Shown here piece after piece: positions 26,992 through 36,040 of a stretch of 64,000 bases of DNA. Both the position numbers and the translations under genes were made by a program. Where the stretch lies: the NCBI GenBank assembly GCA_007692585.1, contig REBU01000061.1:62001-126000 (forward strand), given 5' to 3'. Positions within the stretch are counted from its first letter, which is position 1. Each line of letters opens with the position of its first letter. The DNA comes from Paracoccaceae bacterium (GTDB lineage: Bacteria; Pseudomonadota; Alphaproteobacteria; Rhodobacterales; Rhodobacteraceae). The notes under the pieces were generated by a model that made no database searches, had not been told where the DNA came from, and saw nothing but the letters and a program-made list of their open reading frames with translations.

Positions 26992-27786
26992 ATGGAGCGG
27001 GTGATCATCATCCCGGCGCGCTACGCGTCCACACGCTATCCCGGCAAGCCGCTGGTGGGCTTGCGCGGTGCCACGGGCCAGACCCGCAGCCTGATCGAGC
27101 GCAGCTGGCGCGCGGCCTGTGCGGTCAAAGGCGTGGACAGCGTTTTTGTGGCGACGGATGACGACCGCATCGCCGGGGCCGCACGCGGTTTCGGCGCGCA
27201 GGTCGTGATGACGGACGCGGCCTGTCGCAACGGCACGGAGCGTTGCGCGGATGCGTTGGCGCGGCTGGGGATTGCGCCGAAACTGGTGGTCAATCTGCAA
27301 GGCGACGCGCCCTTGACTCCGTCCTGGTTCGTAACCGCATTGATCCGCGCGATTGACGCAGGTGCCGAGATGGCGACCCCGGTCTTGTGCCTGACGCCCC
27401 AGACCCACGCGCGGTTTCTCGACGACCGGCGCGCGGGCCGTGTGGGGGGCACAACTGCGGTGATGGATGCGCAGGGACGGGCGTTGTATTTCTCGAAGGA
27501 AATCCTGCCTCATACCGGGCGCAGCTATGCTGCAGACGAATGTGTCCCGGTCTTTCATCATGTTGGCGTCTATGCTTATACGCCCCGGGCGCTGCGGTCC
27601 TATATGACCGCTGGCCCCTGCGCGCTCGAAGAGTTGGAAGGGCTGGAGCAGTTGCGGTTTCTCTACCACGGTCTGCCCGTCACATGTGTCGAGGTCACGG
27701 CAGAGGGCCGCGAATTCTGGGAGTTGAACAACCCCGAAGACGTGGCGCGCATCGAGGCGGTTCTGGCGCGGGAGGGGATTGCATGA
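26992..27786 (+). CDS. kdsB: 3-deoxy-manno-octulosonate cytidylyltransferase KdsB
   Basis: KdsB activates Kdo to CMP-Kdo for lipopolysaccharide core synthesis. The 264-residue product has the nucleotide-binding start [18 protein letters not shown] at residues 3-20, VATDDDRI, the conserved NLQGDAPL (NxQGDxP) region and [12 protein letters not shown]. It is slightly longer than the E. coli enzyme. ATG 26992 has AGGAGGC upstream. It overlaps kdsA by 4 bp, so the two Kdo genes are translationally coupled. Confidence 0.93.
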   Translation: MERVIIIPARYASTRYPGKPLVGLRGATGQTRSLIERSWRAACAVKGVDSVFVATDDDRIAGAARGFGAQVVMTDAACRNGTERCADALARLGIAPKLVVNLQGDAPLTPSWFVTALIRAIDAGAEMATPVLCLTPQTHARFLDDRRAGRVGGTTAVMDAQGRALYFSKEILPHTGRSYAADECVPVFHHVGVYAYTPRALRSYMTAGPCALEELEGLEQLRFLYHGLPVTCVEVTAEGREFWELNNPEDVARIEAVLAREGIA

Positions 27787-28601
27787 GCCTGAGCATCGGC
27801 GAGATCGAGATCGACAATGACCGCCCCTTCGCGTTGATTTCCGGCCCTTGCCAGCTGGAATCGCTTGAACATGCGCGCCAGATCGCCGGGTCGCTGGCAG
27901 AGATCTGCGCGGGGCAGGGCATCCCGTTCATTTTCAAGGCAAGTTATGACAAGGCCAATCGTTCCAGTCTGGCGGGCGCGCGCGGTCTGGGCATGGCCAA
28001 GGGGCTGGAGGTGCTGGAGCGCATCCGCGCCGAGTTCGGCTGTCCGGTCCTGACCGATGTCCATGAGCCAGGCCAGTGCTCGCTAGTGGCCGAGGTCTGC
28101 GATGTGCTGCAGATCCCGGCGTTTCTGTGCCGCCAGACGGATCTTCTGCTCGCCGCTGGGGCGACGGGGCGGGCCGTCAATATCAAGAAAGGCCAGTTTC
28201 TTGCGCCCAGGGATATGACCCATGTCGCGGCCAAAGTGGCATCCACAGGGAATGCGCGGATCATGCTCTGCGAGCGCGGCACGTCCTTTGGCTACAACAC
28301 GCTGGTTTCGGATTTCCGCAGCCTGCCGGTGATGGCTTCAACGGGTTATCCGGTGATCTTTGACGCGACCCATTCGGTGCAGCAACCCGGCGGGCTGGGC
28401 GAAGCATCGGGCGGCCAGCGCGAATTCGTAGCCCCGCTGGCACGCGCTGCGCTCGCTGTCGGTTGCGCGGGGCTCTTTATCGAGACCCATGAGGATCCCG
28501 ACCGCGCGCCCTCTGACGGGCCCAATATGGTGCCGCTGGATCAGATGGGTGCCTTGCTCGCGCGGCTCAAGCGATATGACGCGCTGAGCAAGGAAGGCTG
28601 A
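27783..28601 (+). CDS. kdsA: 2-dehydro-3-deoxyphosphooctonate aldolase (Kdo-8-P synthase)
   Basis: KdsA condenses phosphoenolpyruvate with arabinose 5-phosphate. The 272-residue product shows ISGPCQLES at residues 19-27, [21 protein letters not shown] and the motif [11 protein letters not shown]. Cys23 stands where metal-dependent (class II) enzymes have their metal ligand, while metal-free enzymes such as that of E. coli have Asn, so this enzyme probably needs a divalent metal. Start ATG 27783 overlaps the kdsB stop (ATGA). Confidence 0.95.
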   Translation: MSLSIGEIEIDNDRPFALISGPCQLESLEHARQIAGSLAEICAGQGIPFIFKASYDKANRSSLAGARGLGMAKGLEVLERIRAEFGCPVLTDVHEPGQCSLVAEVCDVLQIPAFLCRQTDLLLAAGATGRAVNIKKGQFLAPRDMTHVAAKVASTGNARIMLCERGTSFGYNTLVSDFRSLPVMASTGYPVIFDATHSVQQPGGLGEASGGQREFVAPLARAALAVGCAGLFIETHEDPDRAPSDGPNMVPLDQMGALLARLKRYDALSKEG

Positions 28602-28610
28602 GCATGCGCC

Positions 28611-29675
28611 TCAGGCGCGGAAGTTGCGCACTGTCTCGATCATCAGCGCGACATTCTCGGGGTCTGCATCGGGCGTGATCCCGTGGCCCAGATTGAAGAT
28701 ATGCGGCCCATTGCGGAAGGCGCGCACGACGCGTGTGGTTTCATCAATCAATGCCTGGCCCCCTGTGACCATATGGCTGGAGGCAAGATTACCTTGTACA
28801 CAACCGTCTTTCTGAACGTGCTCGGCCGCCCATTCAGGGCTCACGGAATTGTCGACGGCGACGCAATCCGCGCCTGTCGCGCGGCCGAAACCGATGTAAC
28901 CTTCGCCCGCCTCGCGCGGGAAGGCGATGACCGGAATGCCGGGATGGCGCGCCTTGATTGCGGCGGTGATTTCGCGCGCGGGTTCCAGCGCATAGCGGCG
29001 GAAGGCGTCGCCCTTGAGCGAGCCCGCCCAGCTGTCGAATATCTTGACGACCTCGGCCCCGGCCTCGATCTGCATCGACAGATAGTCGATGGTCGCTTCC
29101 GTGATCCGCGCGATCAGGGCGTCAAACGCCTCGGGGGCTGCTTCGCGCATCGCATGGGCCGGTCCCTGATCCGGCGTGCCGCGCCCCGCGATCATGTAGG
29201 TGGCGACCGTCCAGGGCGCGCCTGCGAAGCCGATCAGCGTCGTCTCGGCGGGTAATTCGCGCGCGAGGATTTTCACAGTCTCATAGACTGGGGACAGCGT
29301 ATCATGGATCGCGCTGGCAGGTTTCAACGCATTGACCCCGCCCTGATCCGTGATCGTCGAGAGCCGCGGCCCTTCGCCCGTCACGAACCACAAATCCGCG
29401 CCGAGCGCCTGTGGCACCAACAGGATATCGGCAAACAGGATCGCCGCGTCGAACCCATAGCGGCGGATCGGCTGCAAGGTGACTTCGGCCGCCAGTTCCG
29501 GGTTGTAGCACAGCGACAGAAAATCGCCCGCCTGCGCCCGCGTCGCGCGGTATTCCGGCAAGTAGCGCCCGGCCTGCCGCATCATCCAGATGGGAGGCGT
29601 GGGCAAGGTCTCACCGGCCAGAGCGCGCAGGATCGTTTTCTGAACGGGGGCGGAAGCGGGGGCGGCTGCTGGCAT
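28611..29675 (-). CDS. hemE: Uroporphyrinogen decarboxylase HemE
   Basis: HemE removes four acetate carboxyls from uroporphyrinogen III to give coproporphyrinogen III. The 354-residue product has both family signatures: [17 protein letters not shown] at about residues 27-43 and [16 protein letters not shown] near 150. I chose ATG 29675 because AAAGGAG lies 8 nt upstream; the open frame to 29744 lacks one. A consensus TTGACA lies on the minus strand at 29729-29724, but I see no good -10. hemC is divergent 105 bp away, so both tetrapyrrole genes share a control region. Confidence 0.96.
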   Translation of the reverse strand: MPAAAPASAPVQKTILRALAGETLPTPPIWMMRQAGRYLPEYRATRAQAGDFLSLCYNPELAAEVTLQPIRRYGFDAAILFADILLVPQALGADLWFVTGEGPRLSTITDQGGVNALKPASAIHDTLSPVYETVKILARELPAETTLIGFAGAPWTVATYMIAGRGTPDQGPAHAMREAAPEAFDALIARITEATIDYLSMQIEAGAEVVKIFDSWAGSLKGDAFRRYALEPAREITAAIKARHPGIPVIAFPREAGEGYIGFGRATGADCVAVDNSVSPEWAAEHVQKDGCVQGNLASSHMVTGGQALIDETTRVVRAFRNGPHIFNLGHGITPDADPENVALMIETVRNFRA

Positions 29676-29779
29676 GTCGAGGACTCCTTTGGTTCCTATC
29701 CTCGTCCCAAGCTGGTGGGATTTTGTCAAGCAGAGTTTACACATTCCCCTTGTGCAGATCGCGCCTCAAGGCTAAGCAA

Positions 29780-30742
29780 ATGGCCATGAGCAATGATCAC
29801 CCGACCCCCGCCCAACCGCTGAAAATCGGCACCCGTGGTTCCCCTCTTGCGCTGGCGCAGGCCCATGAGACGCGCGCGCGGCTGATGGCCGCCCATGATC
29901 TGCCAGAAGCCGCGTTCGAAATCGTGGTGATCAAGACCACGGGCGACGACCGCTCGCTGATCGACGCGGATCGCCCGCTGAAGGAAATCGGCAACAAGGG
30001 CCTGTTTACCAAGGAAATCGAAGAAGCGATGCTGGCGGGCGGTATCGATATCGCCGTGCATTCCATGAAGGACATGCCGACCGTGCAGCCCGATGGTCTG
30101 ATGCTCGACTGCTTCCTGCCGCGCGAGGATACGCGCGATGCATTTGTTTCGCGCCATGTCCGAACGCTCGCCGATCTGGCCCCCGGTCAGGTCGTTGGAA
30201 CGTCAAGCCTGCGGCGTCGTGCGCAACTGCTGGCCTTCCGGCCCGATCTGAAAGTGGTGGAATTTCGCGGCAATGTGCAGACCCGGCTGAAAAAGCTCGA
30301 TGACGGTATCGCCGATTGTACCTTCCTTGCCATGGCGGGGCTGAACCGGATGGGGATGGAGAGCGTTGCGTCCTCCGCAATCGCGCCCGAAGACATGCTT
30401 CCCGCCATCGCGCAAGGGGCCATCGGCATTGAACGGCGCAGCGATGATGCGCGCGTGGCGGCCTTGCTCGCGCCGCTCAACGACACCCCCACGACCCAGC
30501 GGCTGGCTGCCGAGCGCGCGTTTTTGGCAGCGCTCGACGGTTCTTGCGAAACACCGATTGCCGGGCTTGCGGTGATTGACGGGGAGCAGATCTGGCTGCG
30601 CGGCGAGATCCTGCGTCCTGACGGGTCCGAGCGGTTGTCCGAAGAGGGCCGCGCACCGATTGCCGACGGGGCCGACCTCGGTCGCGATCTGGCGGCGCGC
30701 CTGCGCGCCCGCGCGCCGAGCGATTTCTTTTCCTGGCTCTGA
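29780..30742 (+). CDS. hemC: Hydroxymethylbilane synthase (porphobilinogen deaminase) HemC
   Basis: HemC polymerises four porphobilinogens. The 320-residue product starts the conserved fold with KIGTRGSPLALAQAHE, continues with GLFTKEIEEAML and AVHSMKDMPT (catalytic Asp region), GTSSLRRRAQL, FRGNVQTRLKKL, and the cofactor-binding Cys in LDGSCETPIAG. ATG 29780 is followed by a second ATG two codons later; both are plausible. It is divergent from hemE and followed 55 bp later by ycjX. Confidence 0.96.
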   Translation: MAMSNDHPTPAQPLKIGTRGSPLALAQAHETRARLMAAHDLPEAAFEIVVIKTTGDDRSLIDADRPLKEIGNKGLFTKEIEEAMLAGGIDIAVHSMKDMPTVQPDGLMLDCFLPREDTRDAFVSRHVRTLADLAPGQVVGTSSLRRRAQLLAFRPDLKVVEFRGNVQTRLKKLDDGIADCTFLAMAGLNRMGMESVASSAIAPEDMLPAIAQGAIGIERRSDDARVAALLAPLNDTPTTQRLAAERAFLAALDGSCETPIAGLAVIDGEQIWLRGEILRPDGSERLSEEGRAPIADGADLGRDLAARLRARAPSDFFSWL

Positions 30743-30797
30743 CTCTGGCAACCCGCGCCCCGGCCCCTTATCTATGGGCGCTGAGAGGGGCACGGGC

Positions 30798-32222
30798 ATG
30801 GTGATCAGCAGACTGGCAGATGAGATGTTGCGCGGCGTGGACCGCGTGGCGACAGGCGTGAGCAGCACAGTCTCGGACATGTTTCTCGAACCGAAACTGC
30901 GCCTTGGTGTGACGGGTTTGAGCGGCGCGGGCAAGACAGTGTTCATCACCTCGCTGGTGGCCAATCTTCTTGATCGTGGGCGAATGGGCCGGATGCAAGG
31001 CGTCGCAAGCGGGCGGATCGAGGCCGCGTTCCTGCAACCCCAGCCCGATGACACCTTGCCGCGTTTCGAATATGAGCGGCATCTTGCGGCGCTGACGGGC
31101 TCAGACCCGCGCTGGCCTGAAAGCACGCGGCAGATTTCTCAACTGCGCCTGTCTTTCCGCATCCGCCCCGGCGGGCTTCTGGGCGGTATGCGCGCGGCGC
31201 GCTCTGTGCATGTCGATATCATCGACTATCCCGGCGAATGGCTGCTCGATCTGGTGCTGCTGGACAAAAGCTACGCCGATTGGTCGCGCGACGTGCTCGC
31301 GCGCATGGCGCATCGACCTTTCGGGGCCGACATTCTGGCAGCACTTCATGCGACAGACCCCAAGGCGCGCCATGATGAAGCAACCGCCCAGCGCCTGACC
31401 GAAGCCTTCACCGCCTATCTGATCGCAGCACGCGCGGCAGGTCTGCCGGATATCACACCGGGCCGGTTCCTCCTGCCGGGTGATCTGGCGGGCTCGCCTG
31501 TACTGACTTTTGTGCCGTTGGGCGCGGGCGGACCGCGCGGCTCGCTCGCGCGCGAGATGGCGCGCCGCTTTGAAGCCTATAAATCGCAGGTGATTCGGCC
31601 CTTCTTTCGCGACCACTTCGCCCGGATCGACCGGCAAGTGGTGCTCGCTGATGTGCTTGGCGCGATTCATGCCGGGCCCGAGGCCGTGGACCGGCTGGGC
31701 CAGACCCTGACCGAGCTTCTTGCGGCTTTCCGGCCTGGCCGTAATGCCTGGCTGACGCGGCTTCTGGGCGGCAAACGCGTAGAGCGCATCCTGTTCGCAG
31801 CGTCGAAGGCCGATCATCTGCATCATGGCCAGCATGCACGCATGACCGCGATCATGACCGCGCTCTTGCGCCAGTCGCGTGACCGCGCCGATTTCGCCGG
31901 GGCGCGGACCGAAGCTATGGCTATCGCGGCCCTGCGCGCGACTGTCGAAGAAGAACATCAGCGCGGCGGCGCGCGTTTCGATTGCGTGCGCGGGCGGCTG
32001 TTGGAAACCGGGCGGCAGGCTGCGTTTTTCGCAGGCGATTTGCCCGAAGACCCGATGCAGCTGATCGGCCCGGCGCGTGACGGGGCGGCGCAATGGCTCG
32101 ATGCCGATTACCAGATCATGCGCTTTGCCCCTGCTGTGCTGAAACGGGCCTCTGGCGATGGTTTGCCGCATATCCGGCTGGACGGGGCAGCGGAATTCCT
32201 GATCGGAGATTTGCTGCGATGA
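30798..32222 (+). CDS. YcjX-family P-loop NTPase
   Basis: YcjX-like proteins (COG3106) are GTPase-like stress proteins linked to the phage-shock regulon in enterobacteria. The 474-residue product has Walker A GLSGAGKTVFITSLVANLL at about residues 41-59 and the family motif VDIIDYPGEWLLDLVLLDKSY with the Walker-B-like Asp. ATG 30798 follows GAGAGGGGCACGGGC; ATG 30774 is an alternative 8 codons longer. The stop overlaps the next gene by 4 bp, and that gene is the YcjF-like partner, matching the enterobacterial ycjX-ycjF pair. Confidence 0.9.
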   Translation: MVISRLADEMLRGVDRVATGVSSTVSDMFLEPKLRLGVTGLSGAGKTVFITSLVANLLDRGRMGRMQGVASGRIEAAFLQPQPDDTLPRFEYERHLAALTGSDPRWPESTRQISQLRLSFRIRPGGLLGGMRAARSVHVDIIDYPGEWLLDLVLLDKSYADWSRDVLARMAHRPFGADILAALHATDPKARHDEATAQRLTEAFTAYLIAARAAGLPDITPGRFLLPGDLAGSPVLTFVPLGAGGPRGSLAREMARRFEAYKSQVIRPFFRDHFARIDRQVVLADVLGAIHAGPEAVDRLGQTLTELLAAFRPGRNAWLTRLLGGKRVERILFAASKADHLHHGQHARMTAIMTALLRQSRDRADFAGARTEAMAIAALRATVEEEHQRGGARFDCVRGRLLETGRQAAFFAGDLPEDPMQLIGPARDGAAQWLDADYQIMRFAPAVLKRASGDGLPHIRLDGAAEFLIGDLLR

Positions 32223-33205
32223 GCGTGCGCAAACCCTTCCTGTTCGAGCTTGACGATCAGTCCGGCATTGATCCCGGGGCAGCCGCCGCCCCACCTGATG
32301 CGCCGCCCGAGGGCCGGGCGATGATGCGTGCTGTCCAGGTCTCCCGGCGGCGCATGTCCCTCTCGGCGCGGCTGGGCTTATCGGCGCTTTCCGGGTTCGT
32401 GATACTTGCCATATCCGTTGCAGCATGGGATTTCGTCACGGGACTGGTTGTGCGAAACGCAGCGCTTGGCTATCTGGCGCTCGGTCTTCTGGTCGTGATT
32501 ACCGTCGCAACCCTTGCCTTCAGCCTGCGCGAATGGGCGGGCTTTCGCCGCTTGCGCCAGATCGACAGCCTGCGGATGCAAGCGGAGTTGGCCCGAAGCA
32601 CGTCCGATCGCGCCCAGAGCGCGCAGCTCATGGTAGCCCTGTCGGAGCTCTATGCCCCGCGCCCCGAGATGCGTTGGCCGCGCGAGCATCTGGCGGAGAT
32701 GGCCCCTGACCAGCTCGATGCCCAGGGCCTGCTCGACCTGACCGAGACGGTGCTGCTCGCTCCGCTGGATGACGCGGCCCGGCGTGAGGTGGAAGCCGCC
32801 GCGCGTCAGGTGGCACTCCTGACAGCGATGTTGCCGCTTGCGCTCGTGGATGTCCTGGCGGCACTCATCACCAATCTGCGTATGATCCGGCGCGTGGCTG
32901 AACTTTATGGCGGACGTGCGGGCACTCTTGGCAGCTTGCGGTTGATGCGCGGTGTGATCACCCATCTTCTCGCCACAGGGGCGGTCGCTGTGGGGGAGGA
33001 CATGATCGGCTCGGTCGCATCGGGCGGGCTGGTCTCGAAACTTTCCCGCCGCTTTGGCGAAGGCATCGTCAACGGCGCCTTGACGGCGAGACTTGGCATC
33101 GCCGCGATTGAGGTCTGTCGCCCGTTGCCCTTTCATGCTCTGCCACGGCCGCGCACCAGCAATATCATGTCGCGCGCGCTCACGGGGCTGTTCGACCGCG
33201 CCTGA
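32219..33205 (+). CDS. YcjF/TIGR01620-family membrane protein (DUF697)
   Basis: The 328-residue product has two adjacent membrane helices at about residues 53-75 and 83-103, a charged central region, and a C-terminal DUF697-type segment (ALVDVLAALITNLRMIRRVAELYGGRAG at about 205-232, then a Gly-rich helix pair). This is the YcjF/TIGR01620 family that pairs with YcjX. Translation is coupled to ycjX through ATGA. Role in envelope stress is inferred from the enterobacterial homologues; no pspF or pspA is present here. Confidence 0.88.
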   Translation: MSVRKPFLFELDDQSGIDPGAAAAPPDAPPEGRAMMRAVQVSRRRMSLSARLGLSALSGFVILAISVAAWDFVTGLVVRNAALGYLALGLLVVITVATLAFSLREWAGFRRLRQIDSLRMQAELARSTSDRAQSAQLMVALSELYAPRPEMRWPREHLAEMAPDQLDAQGLLDLTETVLLAPLDDAARREVEAAARQVALLTAMLPLALVDVLAALITNLRMIRRVAELYGGRAGTLGSLRLMRGVITHLLATGAVAVGEDMIGSVASGGLVSKLSRRFGEGIVNGALTARLGIAAIEVCRPLPFHALPRPRTSNIMSRALTGLFDRA

Positions 33206-33207
33206 GG

Positions 33208-33236
33208 CTTTCATCCTTGTCCAAATATCCACGGGG
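33208..33236 (-). repeat. intergenic box, copy A (ATATTTG...CAAGGATGAA)
   Basis: Read on the minus strand, this stretch carries ATATTTGGACAAGGATGAA after a CCCCGTGG lead. A near-identical box occurs at 37735-37760. In both places it lies between the hairpin that follows one gene and the stop codon of the convergent gene. Confidence 0.7.
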
Positions 33237-33239
33237 TTT

Positions 33240-33295
33240 CTCAAGGGGGCGTGCCCCCCTTGAGGTGGGTGGTTTGGAGGGCAGCCGCCCTCCAA
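33240..33295. terminator. tandem hairpins between convergent genes
   Basis: Two perfect hairpins in series: a 10-bp stem (33240-33249 with 33255-33264, 5-nt loop) and a 9-bp stem TTGGAGGGC (33274-33282) with GCCCTCCAA (33287-33295) around AGCC. They separate the YcjF-like gene (plus) from the AhpD-like gene (minus) and probably terminate from both sides. Confidence 0.75.
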
Positions 33296-33309
33296 GCGCC
33301 GGCTGCGCC

Positions 33310-33876
33310 TCAGCGCGCCATTGCGTGATACTCCGGGTTTGGTTCCATGCCAGTGGCCGAAGCAATCCGGTTCGACATCGAAAAGAACCCTACCACGGCG
33401 ATGATGCCGAAAATATCGCGGTCCGAGAAACCTTGCACACGCAACGCCGCGCGATCTGCCTCGCTCACAGTGGCGCTGGCCTCGGTCACCAGGGCTGCGA
33501 AATCGAGCATCGCGCGTTGACGCGCGTCAAGGGGGGCTGCGCGATAATTCATCACCATCGCCTCGCCCAGCGCGGGGTCACCCGACAATTCCCGCACTGC
33601 GGCACCATGGGCGACCTGACAATACCAGCAGCGATTGATCGAGGAAACCACCACCGCGATCATCTCGCGTTCAAGTTTGCTCAACCCGCTCTCGCCCAGC
33701 ATCAGGTCGTTGTACATGCCCGTAAAGGTGTCGAATTTCGCGATATCGAAAAGATAGGCACGCAGCACATTCGGCACCAGGCCAAGCTTCTCCTCGCAGA
33801 CCGCCAGGTATTTTTCGATCCGCTCGGGCAATGGCGTGACAGCGCGCAGATCAAGTTTCGTTACAGGCTTAGTCAT
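33310..33876 (-). CDS. AhpD-like peroxidase-related protein (CMD family)
   Basis: This is a carboxymuconolactone decarboxylase-like, alkylhydroperoxidase-type protein. The 188-residue product has the redox motif in SSINRCWYCQVAHGAAV, with CxxC and the downstream His at about residues 83-90, and the all-helical CMD layout. The family (uncharacterised peroxidase-related enzymes) is thought to reduce peroxides using the Cys pair. ATG 33876 is only 3 bp from the GNAT gene stop, so it is the last gene of a minus-strand CinA-GNAT-AhpD run. Confidence 0.88.
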   Translation of the reverse strand: MTKPVTKLDLRAVTPLPERIEKYLAVCEEKLGLVPNVLRAYLFDIAKFDTFTGMYNDLMLGESGLSKLEREMIAVVVSSINRCWYCQVAHGAAVRELSGDPALGEAMVMNYRAAPLDARQRAMLDFAALVTEASATVSEADRAALRVQGFSDRDIFGIIAVVGFFSMSNRIASATGMEPNPEYHAMAR

Positions 33877-33879
33877 GTC

Positions 33880-34593
33880 TCATGCCTTCTCTCGGTAATG
33901 ATAACGCCCCGCAACACGCAAGCCCAAACCCTCGTAGAGTGAGCAGGCGCCGGAATTCGCCTCGGTCACAGCGAGTGCCATCCATGCAGCCCCCTGCGCT
34001 TGTGCCCAGGCACCCGCGCCGCGTAAGAGCACGCGCGCGACCCCCTTGCGTCGGGCGCGTGGGGCCACTTCGACCGCGTGGAGCATCGCGATCCCTTCGT
34101 GGATCGCCACAAAACCTACGCCAGAGGCGCGATCGTCGATCCTCGCAATCAGCGCAGTCTTGGGTGCGGGCGCGCGGTCCATGACCTTCTGACGCGCAGG
34201 GCCGATCCCGCCTTCGGTCCAGATCTCGCGCATGATCGCCAGCGGCGGCCAGATGTCGAAGAGGCGCACAGGCGGCGGCTTCTGCGCGATCGTGTCAATC
34301 GGGGCCAGATAAAGCAGTGTCGGATCGAGCCGCGCATAGCCCCGCGCGGCGAGCGCCTGATCCAGCGCCTCCTGATCCGGGGTCAGTTGAAAAATCGGGC
34401 GCTGACCAGCTGCCAGCATCGCCATTTCGGCACGCGCGACCTCCGCCGCCGGCACGAGCGCGCGGGCTGCAGACACCCGCTTGCCACCACAAGAGCCGTC
34501 GCGCAGGCGCCAGCCGTCGACGTCGGTTGTCGCGGCCGCAGGCCATGTCGCCTCCAGCGCAGCCATCAGCTGCGCCAGTGCGGGGACGCTCAT
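33880..34593 (-). CDS. GNAT-family N-acetyltransferase
   Basis: The 237-residue product has a C-terminal GNAT fold with the acetyl-CoA loop VAPRARRKGVARVLLRGAGAWA at about residues 178-199 and the C-terminal LAVTEANSGACSLYEGLGLRVAGRYHYR, a strong family signature. The N-terminal half (about 1-110) is a second, degenerate acetyltransferase-like lobe. The substrate is unknown. Its start overlaps the stop of the CinA-type gene by 4 bp (ATGA). Confidence 0.9.
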   Translation of the reverse strand: MSVPALAQLMAALEATWPAAATTDVDGWRLRDGSCGGKRVSAARALVPAAEVARAEMAMLAAGQRPIFQLTPDQEALDQALAARGYARLDPTLLYLAPIDTIAQKPPPVRLFDIWPPLAIMREIWTEGGIGPARQKVMDRAPAPKTALIARIDDRASGVGFVAIHEGIAMLHAVEVAPRARRKGVARVLLRGAGAWAQAQGAAWMALAVTEANSGACSLYEGLGLRVAGRYHYREKA

Positions 34594-35321
34594 GCACAGG
34601 CCTCGGGGAAGGTCTCGGCCAGTGCGACCAAGGCTGCGTCCACACGCCCCTTGTCCGCGCCGCGAACGACCACAGTCGCGCCGTAGCCCCCGTCGCGTTC
34701 AAACGGGTAGCAGCCGATCGAGAGGTCGGGATACGCGTCTGCCAGCGCTTTGAGATCCGCCGCGATTTCGCCTTCGCCGCGCTGGATGGTCAGTGACTGG
34801 CTGAACAGCGCAGACCCCGCAGCAAGCCCCGGAAGGCAGGCCGCCACCATCGCCTGAAACACGGCAGGCACGCCCGCCATGACATGCACATTCCCCAGAC
34901 TGAAGCCCGGCGCGCTGGACACTGGATTGTCGATCAGGCAGGCCCCATCGGGAATACGCGCCATGCGCAACCGTGCCGCGTTCAGCTCCAGCCCCGTGCG
35001 GGCGTAATGCTCTGCGAGGATCGCCCGCGCGTCGTCGCGGATGTCGAGTTTGACCCCGAACGCAGCTGCGACCGCATCTGCAGTAATGTCATCATGCGTG
35101 GGCCCGATCCCGCCGGATGTGAAGACGTGATCATGGGCTGCGCGCAGGTCGTTCAGCGCGGCCACGATCCGGTCATGAACATCCGACACGATCCGCACTT
35201 CACACATGTCGATGCCACGCGATGCGAGTTGCCCGGCAAGGAAATGCATATTGGCGTCGCGGGTCCGGCCCGAGAGGATTTCGTCACCGATGACCAGCAT
35301 CGCAGCAGTGGGGTTGGGCAT
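34590..35321 (-). CDS. MoCF-domain protein, CinA N-terminal type
   Basis: This is a stand-alone molybdopterin-binding (MoCF) domain, as in the N-terminal half of CinA (COG1058). The 243-residue product begins AAMLVIGDEILSGRTRDAN and contains the ligand loop VFTSGGIGPTHDDIT at about residues 66-80 and GVPAVFQAM. The CinA C-terminal deamidase domain is absent, so nicotinamide-mononucleotide deamidase activity should not be assumed. It heads a coupled minus-strand operon with the GNAT and AhpD-like genes. Confidence 0.9.
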   Translation of the reverse strand: MPNPTAAMLVIGDEILSGRTRDANMHFLAGQLASRGIDMCEVRIVSDVHDRIVAALNDLRAAHDHVFTSGGIGPTHDDITADAVAAAFGVKLDIRDDARAILAEHYARTGLELNAARLRMARIPDGACLIDNPVSSAPGFSLGNVHVMAGVPAVFQAMVAACLPGLAAGSALFSQSLTIQRGEGEIAADLKALADAYPDLSIGCYPFERDGGYGATVVVRGADKGRVDAALVALAETFPEACA

Positions 35322-35390
35322 GGGCGCGCTCCTTCGACCTGAATTCCTTGGGTCTCAGGTATAGGAAGCCGCGCGCCCCGCGCCAAGCCC

Positions 35391-35933
35391 TCAAGCTCGC
35401 GCTTGTGCCGCTTCGCGCAGTTTCGTCATCAGATCAGTGACAAGCTTCGCGCCGGTTTCGTCACGGAGCGTCCCGCTGTCGTCAAATGCTTTGGCAGGCT
35501 GTGCGATCATCACTTCCGGGCCCTGCAGAAGATACGGCTGGAACGCGACCATCATCAGGCGTAGCGAGAATTGCGTCCGTTCCCCACCCGCGCGTCCGGC
35601 AGCTGCGGACATGATCGCCACTGGTTTGTCGGCCCAGGGATGGCCACCCCGGCTCAGCCAGTCGAGCGCGTTTTTCAATACGCCCGGCGGGGCCTTGTTG
35701 TATTCGGGGCAAGCGATGATCACGGCATCCGCCGCCTTGATCTGGTCTTTCAGTGCCGTGACCTCGGTCGGGATGCCTTCGGCTTCCAGGTCTTCATCGA
35801 ACAGGGGCAGGCGCAGATTGCCTTCAGTAAACTCCGCCTGTCCAAACGCATCGCGCGCGGCGTACAGCAATTTGCGGTTCCATGACTCGCGGCGCAACGA
35901 CCCGCAGAGACCAACAAGTTTCAACTCTGACAT
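35391..35933 (-). CDS. NADPH-dependent FMN reductase
   Basis: The 180-residue flavodoxin-fold enzyme shows the FMN phosphate-binding loop LCGSLRRESWNRKLLYAA at residues 9-26, the motif IACPEYNKAPPGVLKNALDW at about 74-93 and SAAAGRAGGERTQ. This is the SsuE/ArsH-like NADPH-dependent FMN reductase group. ATG 35933 is preceded by AGGAGCC on the minus strand. It is divergent from the TPP-enzyme gene, 107 bp away. Confidence 0.92.
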   Translation of the reverse strand: MSELKLVGLCGSLRRESWNRKLLYAARDAFGQAEFTEGNLRLPLFDEDLEAEGIPTEVTALKDQIKAADAVIIACPEYNKAPPGVLKNALDWLSRGGHPWADKPVAIMSAAAGRAGGERTQFSLRLMMVAFQPYLLQGPEVMIAQPAKAFDDSGTLRDETGAKLVTDLMTKLREAAQARA

Positions 35934-36040
35934 TCTGGCTCCTCTTCGCTTTTCATGGCACAGCTATCTTATGTGGAACAAAAGACAATCCCGAGGGGTT
36001 GGATTGTCGGGAACAGTCCTAACGAGAGAGGCAGTGATTG

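Noticed and set aside
29675-29780. FNR-type (TTGAT-N4-ATCAA) site in the hemE-hemC divergent region
   Set aside because: Looked for because hem genes are often oxygen-regulated; no good dyad was found, only a lone TTGACA on the minus strand.
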